Shown here: piece after piece, positions 59,301-64,000 of the stretch | Numbering within the stretch: the first letter of the stretch is position 1 | Layout of the letters: each line of letters begins with the position of its first letter | Position numbers and translations under genes: made by a program | The notes under the pieces: model-generated | Told to the model about the DNA's origin: nothing | Seen by the model: the letters and a program-made list of their open reading frames with translations, nothing else | The model's database searches: none | From: Paractinoplanes abujensis | GTDB lineage: Bacteria > Actinomycetota > Actinomycetes > Mycobacteriales > Micromonosporaceae | Direction: 5' to 3' | Length of the DNA: 64,000 nt | Assembly: GCF_014204895.1 (NCBI RefSeq) | Contig: NZ_JACHMF010000001.1 | Location: 9,238,001-9,302,000, forward strand

Positions 59301-61711
59301 GCGCCCGCTTCCCGCACCTGTGGCAGTACGACGCGTTCGATCTGCCGCGCGGCGTGAACGTCAAGGACGTGCTGCGCGGGCAGGTCGTGTTCACCGAGCG
59401 GGACGCGACCGGCAAGCTGCTCGCGGCCACCGGCGTGCAGACCGCGGGCGTGCTCGACAACGTCTACGCGGCCGCGGCTGCGGACGCGGCATTGGGGCCG
59501 GTCGGCACCACGCTTTCCGTGTGGGCGCCCACCGCGCAGAAGGTCGACCTGCAGCTGTACGACACGGCGACCGCCCAGCCCGCGACGGTGGCGATGCGCC
59601 GCGACGACCGTACGGGCATCTGGTCCGTCCGCGGCCCGGCGTCGTGGCGCGGCAAGTACTACACGTACCGGGTCACGGCGTGGCAGCCCGCGGCGAACAA
59701 GGTCGTCACGGCGGCGGTCACCGACCCGTACGCGCTGGGTCTGTCCACCGACTCGACGCTGAGCCGGATCGTCGACCTGGCCGACCCGGCGCTCGCCCCC
59801 ACCGGCTGGTCGGCGCTGCGCAAGCCGCCCGCCGGGCCCAGCGCGAAGATCCAGATCTCGGAGCTCTCCGTACGGGATTTCTCGATGGCCGACAAGTCGG
59901 TGCCCGCGGCTCAGCGCGGCACGTATGCCGCCTTCACGAATCCGTCGAGCACCGGCATGAAGCATCTGGCCACGCTGGCCGGCGCCGGGGTGACGCACCT
60001 GCACCTGCTGCCGGCGTTCGACTTCGCGACGATTCCGGAGAAGCGCGCGGATCAGAAGACGCCGGCGTGTGACCTGCCCCTGCTCCCGCCGGACTCCGAG
60101 GAGCAGCAGAAATGCGTGACCGCGGTGGCTGCGGACGACGGCTACAACTGGGGTTACGACCCGCTGCACTACACGGTGCCCGAGGGTGGGTACGCGGTTG
60201 ACCCAGACGCCCGGACGAAGGAGTTCCGGCAGATGGTGGCCGGGGTCAACCGGGCCGGGCTGCGCGTGGTGATGGACGTCGTCTACAACCACACGTCGGC
60301 CGCGGGCACCGATCCCAAGTCCGTGCTCGACCAGATCGTGCCCGGCTACTACCAGCGGCTGCTGGCCGACGGCACGGTCGCCAGCTCCACCTGCTGCGCC
60401 AACACCGCGCCGGAGAACGCGATGATGGGCAAACTCGTGGTCGACTCGATCGTCACGTGGGCGCGGGAGTACAAGGTGGACGGCTTCCGCTTCGACCTGA
60501 TGGGCCATCACCCCAAAGCGAACATCTTGGCCGTACGGGCGGCTCTGGATCGGCTGTCGGTGCGCAAGGACGGCGTCGACGGCAAGAGCATCAACCTGTA
60601 CGGCGAGGGATGGGACTTCGGTGAGGTGGCCGGGGACGCGCGCTTCGAGCAGGCCACGCAGGCCAACATGGCCGGCACGGGGATCGCGACGTTCAACGAC
60701 CGGCTGCGCGATGCCGTACGGGGTGGTGGCCCGTTCGACGAGAGCCCGCGCGTGCAGGGCTTCGCCACCGGATTGTTCAGCGCACCCAACGGGGACACGG
60801 TGAACGGCGACCCGGCTGCACAGAAGGCCCGGCTGCTGCACTACCAGGATCTGATCAAGGTGGGGTTGAGCGGGAACCTGGCGTCGTACCGGTTCGTGAA
60901 CTCCGCCGGGACGACGGTGACCGGGGCCCAGGTCGACTACAACGGCTCGCCGGCCGGTTACACGGCGGCGCCGGGCGAGGCCATCACCTATGTCGACGCG
61001 CACGACAACGAGATCCTGTACGACGCGATGGCGTTCAAGCTGCCCGCTTCCACACCGGCGCTCGACCGGGCTCGCGCGCAGTCCGTCGCCCTGGCCACCA
61101 CGGCCCTCGGGCAGGGGGCCGGGTTCGTCACGACCGGTTCGGAGCGGCTGCGGTCGAAGTCGCTGGATCGCAACTCGTACAACTCGGGGGACTGGTTCAA
61201 CCAGATCATCTGGGACTGCGCTGACGGAAACGGCTTCGGCCGCGGATTGCCGCCCGCCGCTGACAATGCGGACAAGTGGGATTTCGGGCGTCCGCTCCTG
61301 GCCGACCCCGCCCTGGTGCCGGGCTGTGATGCCGTGGCGCTGTCCGACGCCCGTTATCAGGAACTGCTGAAGATCCGCGGCTCGTCGCCGGTCTTCGGCC
61401 TACCGACCGCCGCCGAGGTGCAGAAGAGGCTGTCGTTCCCGCTCTCCGGAGCGGCCGAGACCCCGGGGGTCGTCACGATGACCCTGGACGGACGGGGAAT
61501 CGACCGCACCTGGAAGTCGGTGACGGTGGTCTTCAACGGCACCTCGGCGGCCACCACCCAGACCGTCAAGCCGCTGGCCGGCAAGACGATCGCTCTCCAC
61601 CCGATCCAGCGGACCTCCGCCGACCCGCTGGTTCGCACGGCCGCGTTCGCCAAGGCGACCGGCACGTTCACGGTCCCGGCCCGTACGGTCGCCGTGTTCG
61701 TCGAGAACTAG
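56387..61711 (+). CDS. Secreted bifunctional amylopullulanase (alpha-amylase + pullulanase modules)
   Basis: A 1774-residue extracellular enzyme; signal peptide with cleavage after SEAQA near residue 29. Order of parts: alpha-amylase-type GH13 (about 40-600; Asp303 in GYRLDTVKH, Glu337 in MFGEVYS, Asp408 in GNHDMG); a beta-sandwich linker (about 600-695); two pullulanase-associated PUD/CBM41 repeats (about 702-800 and 805-900); pullulanase N-domain and CBM48 (about 905-1130); pullulanase-type GH13 (YNWGYDP at 1253, Asp1370 in GFRFDLMGHH, Glu1407 in YGEGWD, Asp1540 in DAHDNE) and a C-terminal domain. It cuts alpha-1,4 and alpha-1,6 bonds of starch, feeding the transporter encoded upstream. GTG 56387 follows an AAGGGGA box. 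Confidence 0.94.
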   Translation: MVSRSRRLLAAAITLTLPLLAVLPSEAQAAPAAPADAVIARWGTDQPADNEQYYFVLPDRFANGTKANDKGGLTGDRPATGFDPTDKGFYHGGDLAGVIDKLDYIQGLGTTAIWLAPVFKNRPVQGSGADVSAGYHGYWITDFTQVDPHFGSNAELKKLVDSAHRRGMKVFLDIIANHTADVIRYAENEYDYIDKATSPYKDAQGRPFDDRKGEFPRVSAQSFPYTPVFPAAADKTVKKPAWLNDPTMYHNRGNSTFAGENSEYGDFYGLDDLWTERPEVVRGMTDIYAYWIAATGIDGYRLDTVKHVDLDFWPQFSAGIEKAAQRAGKQDFFMFGEVYSADQEIESTYVRRGGLPATLDFSFQEAAKNFVAGDGSAQALADLYAKDDLYTARDTNAGRLPTFLGNHDMGRIGSFLKGDDVLRRDQLAHELMFLTRGQPVVYSGDEQGFTGPGGDKDARQDMFASKTADYLDDDLIGTERTHAVDNYDTAHPIYRTVAALGALRQAHPALRGGVQVTRHAAGGVFAASRVDRAQRVEYVVAANSSTTAKTVTVDTWTPSTTFRGIYGSTAAPQTAADGKVTITVPPLSAVALRADKSVSASSAPTVTFTSPADALVPTRTKLAVETTGDPLARVTFAAQVGDGPWRLVGSGTNAAYHDLTGLAGGTTVRYKAVVRDGKGRLASATTSIKVGTPATTTSPGYAVVHYQRPAGDYDDYGLYVFGDVDPSMTTTYPAGQPFVGEDAYGKFALVKLAPNAKNVGFIVVGEDGVKDVGADRFFDPSHHGEIWLKQGDAGVVTTPPAVEQDPGTATIHYRRADAEGWGLHVWDGAANPTDWASPLPPTGTDSFGPYWKVPLAAGATALKYIIHKGDEKDLPDDQQLTFAAGGREIWLLAGVSPRVAPVVKKTGSGGVIDVTKSSAVWLDRGTVAFKPAGSTDGKVYDLVYAPGGITNEVTGDFRSVRLTARALTDAQRARFPHLWQYDAFDLPRGVNVKDVLRGQVVFTERDATGKLLAATGVQTAGVLDNVYAAAAADAALGPVGTTLSVWAPTAQKVDLQLYDTATAQPATVAMRRDDRTGIWSVRGPASWRGKYYTYRVTAWQPAANKVVTAAVTDPYALGLSTDSTLSRIVDLADPALAPTGWSALRKPPAGPSAKIQISELSVRDFSMADKSVPAAQRGTYAAFTNPSSTGMKHLATLAGAGVTHLHLLPAFDFATIPEKRADQKTPACDLPLLPPDSEEQQKCVTAVAADDGYNWGYDPLHYTVPEGGYAVDPDARTKEFRQMVAGVNRAGLRVVMDVVYNHTSAAGTDPKSVLDQIVPGYYQRLLADGTVASSTCCANTAPENAMMGKLVVDSIVTWAREYKVDGFRFDLMGHHPKANILAVRAALDRLSVRKDGVDGKSINLYGEGWDFGEVAGDARFEQATQANMAGTGIATFNDRLRDAVRGGGPFDESPRVQGFATGLFSAPNGDTVNGDPAAQKARLLHYQDLIKVGLSGNLASYRFVNSAGTTVTGAQVDYNGSPAGYTAAPGEAITYVDAHDNEILYDAMAFKLPASTPALDRARAQSVALATTALGQGAGFVTTGSERLRSKSLDRNSYNSGDWFNQIIWDCADGNGFGRGLPPAADNADKWDFGRPLLADPALVPGCDAVALSDARYQELLKIRGSSPVFGLPTAAEVQKRLSFPLSGAAETPGVVTMTLDGRGIDRTWKSVTVVFNGTSAATTQTVKPLAGKTIALHPIQRTSADPLVRTAAFAKATGTFTVPARTVAVFVEN

Positions 61712-64000
61712 GTGACGGGGACGGTCGAGAGCCGGGTCCGCAGGCTCTCGACCGGCTCCGGCCGGCCCAGGTGATAACCCTGGGCGAACCGGCCGCCCAG
61801 CGCGATCAGCAGGTCGAGCTGCTCCTCGGTCTCCACGCCCTCGACCACCACCTTGAGCCCGAGCGTGTTGCCGAGCTGCAGGATCGCGCTGACCAGCTCC
61901 TGCTGACGCCGGTGCGCGACCAGCTCGGTGATGAACGAACGGTCCACCTTGAGCACGTCGACCGGGATGTCCCGCAGGTAGCCCAGCGACGAGTAACCGG
62001 TGCCGAAGTCGTCGATGGCGATGTTCACGCCCAGCTCGCGCAGCTCCTCCAGGCGGCCCGCGGTGACCGCGATGTCGCGCATCAGCACGGTCTCGGTCAG
62101 CTCCAGCACCAGCGCGTCCGGGGTGATGCCGGTGCTGGCCAGGGCGTAGGCCACCCGGTCGGTCAGGTCCGCCATCTCCAGGTTGGGGGCCGACAGGTTC
62201 ACGCTGACCCAGGCGGGCGCGGTCGCTGGTGACGACTCCTGCCACTCCCGCATCGTGCGGCACGCCTCGATCAGCACCCACCGGTCGATCTCGGTGATCA
62301 GCCCGGTCTCCTCGGCCAGCGGGATGAACGAGCCCGGCTGCTGCAGTCCCCGCTCCGGGTCCTCCCAGCGCACCAGCGCCTCGACACCGCGGACCTCGCG
62401 GTTGGTCACGTCCACCACCGGCTGCAGGTGCAGGCGCAACTCGCCGCGGTGCACGGCCTCGCGCAGCCGGGCCTCCTGATCGAGCCGGTCCAGCAGCAGT
62501 TCGTGCATCCGCGGCTCGAAGACCTGATAGCAGGCCTTGCCCCGGGCCTTCGCGGCGTACATGGCGACGTCGGCGTTGCGCAGCACCTCGTCGGCGTCGG
62601 CGTAGCGTTCGGCGGCCGGCACGACCCCGACGCTCACGCTGATCGTCGCCTTGTGGTGCTGCATCTGGAACGGCTTGTCCAGGGCGTCGACGCAGGCCTG
62701 GGCCCAGTGTTCGGGGTCCTCCGCGTCCTCCAGCAACACCGCGAACTCGTCACCGCCGAGCCGGGCCACGGTGTCGTGCTTGCGCAGCGCGCTGGTCAGC
62801 CGCTCGGCCGCGGTGCGCAGCAGGGCGTCACCCGCGTTGTGACCCAGGCTGTCGTTGACCTTCTTGAAGCCGTCCAGGTCGAGATAGAGCACGGCCAGAC
62901 CGCCGCCGCCCTCGGCCCGTCCCGTACGGATCCTGGTCATCGCGTGCTCGACCCGGTCGTGGAAGAGCTTGCGGTTGGGCAGGCCGGTCAGCCCGTCGTG
63001 CAGGGCCTGGTGGCGCAGGTCGTGCTCGAGGGCGCGCTGCCGGCTGACGTCGCGCAGCACCACCACGCCACCCATGTTGCGGCCGTCCTTCTCGATCGGG
63101 CTGACCGTGTAGGCCACCCGCACCGACGTGCCGTCCGGCCGGTCGATGGTGACCTCGGCCCGCTCCACGTCGGGCAGCAGGTCGGCCGCCTCCTTGTCGA
63201 GCAGTCCGTCGACGCCGAGGCCGGTGATGCGCCCCGCGGCCTCGTTGGCGAACGTGATCCGGCCCTCCGCGTCGACGCCGCAGATGCCCTCGCCCGCGTT
63301 GGCCAGGATCCGGTCGGTGTACTCCCGGTCCAGGATCTCTCGGGCCGACTGGTCGAGACGCCCGGCCATGTCATTGAACGCGTCGCCCAGACGGGAGATC
63401 TCGTCACGCCGGCCCAGCGTCACCCGCTGGGAGTAGTCGCCGTCGCGGATGCTCTCGACCGCCCGGGTCAGCCGCCGGATCCGCCGGACGATCGACTCGG
63501 CAGTGGCCACCCCGAGCACCAGCACGAGCGCGATGCAGAGAGTCCCGGCGATCAGCACGATCGTCTCGGTCTGCCCGGTGACCGCCTCCATCTGCTCGTA
63601 GAGCGGGGTGTACTCGAGGATGACGGCGCCCAGTGTGACGTCGCCCGCGCCCAGCACGGGCACGACCACCTGCTGGATGCCGTCGGGATAGTCGGCGCTC
63701 TGCTCGACGAACACCCGCGACCGGCCGTCGGCGATCGTCCGGCGGACCTCGTCCGCGGGGTCGTGGTCGAAGGTGGCGCCCACGTTCGCCGGCACGGCGT
63801 CGGCCAGGATCCGTTTCCCCAGGTCCACCACGACGATGTCGCGATCCTGCAGGTCGTGCAGCCGGCCCAGATACGCGGCCAGAGCGGCCGGGCGCTCGAT
63901 CAGCGCGGGCGGCTGCTCGCCCTCGGTGTCGGCGGCCAGCCCGAACGCCACGTCCTTGGCGATGCCCCGGGCCACCTGCTCGGCCTCGGTGATCGCGGCC
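61708..64000 (-). CDS. Membrane GGDEF-EAL protein with HAMP and PAS domains (N-terminus beyond window)
   Basis: A cyclic-di-GMP enzyme with both synthase and phosphodiesterase modules. From the visible N-terminus: extracytoplasmic sensor part, membrane helix (IVLIAGTLCIALVLVLGVAT), HAMP, PAS (ILANAGEGICGVDAEG), GGDEF domain with intact LGGDEFA and LDLDGFKKVND, and EAL domain with VEALVRWEDP, ELTETVL, IDDFGTGYSSLGYL and VEGVET. Both active sites look complete, so either activity is possible. The frame remains open to the window edge, so the first membrane helix and true start lie outside. Its stop shares CTAG with the amylopullulanase stop. Confidence 0.94.
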   Translation of the reverse strand, partial: AAITEAEQVARGIAKDVAFGLAADTEGEQPPALIERPAALAAYLGRLHDLQDRDIVVVDLGKRILADAVPANVGATFDHDPADEVRRTIADGRSRVFVEQSADYPDGIQQVVVPVLGAGDVTLGAVILEYTPLYEQMEAVTGQTETIVLIAGTLCIALVLVLGVATAESIVRRIRRLTRAVESIRDGDYSQRVTLGRRDEISRLGDAFNDMAGRLDQSAREILDREYTDRILANAGEGICGVDAEGRITFANEAAGRITGLGVDGLLDKEAADLLPDVERAEVTIDRPDGTSVRVAYTVSPIEKDGRNMGGVVVLRDVSRQRALEHDLRHQALHDGLTGLPNRKLFHDRVEHAMTRIRTGRAEGGGGLAVLYLDLDGFKKVNDSLGHNAGDALLRTAAERLTSALRKHDTVARLGGDEFAVLLEDAEDPEHWAQACVDALDKPFQMQHHKATISVSVGVVPAAERYADADEVLRNADVAMYAAKARGKACYQVFEPRMHELLLDRLDQEARLREAVHRGELRLHLQPVVDVTNREVRGVEALVRWEDPERGLQQPGSFIPLAEETGLITEIDRWVLIEACRTMREWQESSPATAPAWVSVNLSAPNLEMADLTDRVAYALASTGITPDALVLELTETVLMRDIAVTAGRLEELRELGVNIAIDDFGTGYSSLGYLRDIPVDVLKVDRSFITELVAHRRQQELVSAILQLGNTLGLKVVVEGVETEEQLDLLIALGGRFAQGYHLGRPEPVESLRTRLSTVPVT

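Noticed and set aside
56354..61003. 1549-codon minus-strand open frame opposite the amylopullulanase gene
   Set aside because: Val/Gly/Arg-rich shadow of the real gene with both GH13 active sites.

Overview
The window is very GC-rich, uses GTG and ATG starts freely and is packed with 4-bp or 8-bp start/stop overlaps. Gene content (SigE-family ECF sigma factor with a CU044_5270-type partner, SigB/F-type sigma factor, DUF5317, VanZ, large secreted amylopullulanase) points to a filamentous actinomycete, most likely Micromonosporaceae and Actinoplanes-like. That assignment is inferred from content and style, not from a marker gene. No rRNA, tRNA or CRISPR array was seen.

Layout. 1-1.4 kb: 5' part of a GH3 glycosidase (cut by the window edge). 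1.9-8.9 kb: arginine operon argC-J-B-D-F-R-H, every junction overlapping, with a putative ARG box on its promoter and no argG. 9.1-11.2 kb: HAD phosphatase and a sigma factor fused to a STAS domain. 11.3-18.9 kb: polyol dehydrogenase, UbiA-like protein and inositol-phosphatase-like gene, converging on a nucleoside hydrolase plus CUT1 ABC operon that has no ATPase gene. 19-24.8 kb: stress-type SDR, ECF sigma/partner pair, FUSC-like membrane protein, orphan response regulator, VanZ protein.

24.8-49.3 kb is a large cell-surface polysaccharide locus in two main operons. The forward operon (26.2-31.1 kb) encodes a membrane NDP-sugar 4,6-dehydratase, a UDP-sugar dehydrogenase, a PglC-like phosphoglycosyl transferase and an aminotransferase-like protein. 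The reverse operon (48.0-36.1 kb, ten coupled genes) encodes a polysaccharide deacetylase, PglE-like aminotransferase, GT4, Wzc/Wzz-like protein, Wzx flippase, Wzy polymerase, a lipoprotein, and an aromatic-type flavoprotein monooxygenase sandwiched between two paralogous FemAB/GNAT transferases. The two operons share an exact 16-bp upstream motif. Dehydratase + aminotransferase + PglC-like enzyme suggest a bacillosamine-like diamino-trideoxy sugar as the first sugar (inference).

Between the two operons (31-36 kb) lies an accessory island: an ArsR/SRPBCC/RibD-like operon, a GC-rich 31-bp tandem repeat, a small Arg-rich gene with a perfect terminator, a DUF5317 gene followed by a triplicated tail and two tandem 35-residue hydrophobic peptides sharing one C-terminus, and an IS5-type transposase relic.

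49.6-61.7 kb: maltodextrin regulon with LacI-family repressor, paired operators, MalE-F-G transporter, cytoplasmic GH13 enzyme and a 1774-residue secreted enzyme with an alpha-amylase and a pullulanase module. The window ends in a membrane GGDEF-EAL protein, cut at its N-terminus.
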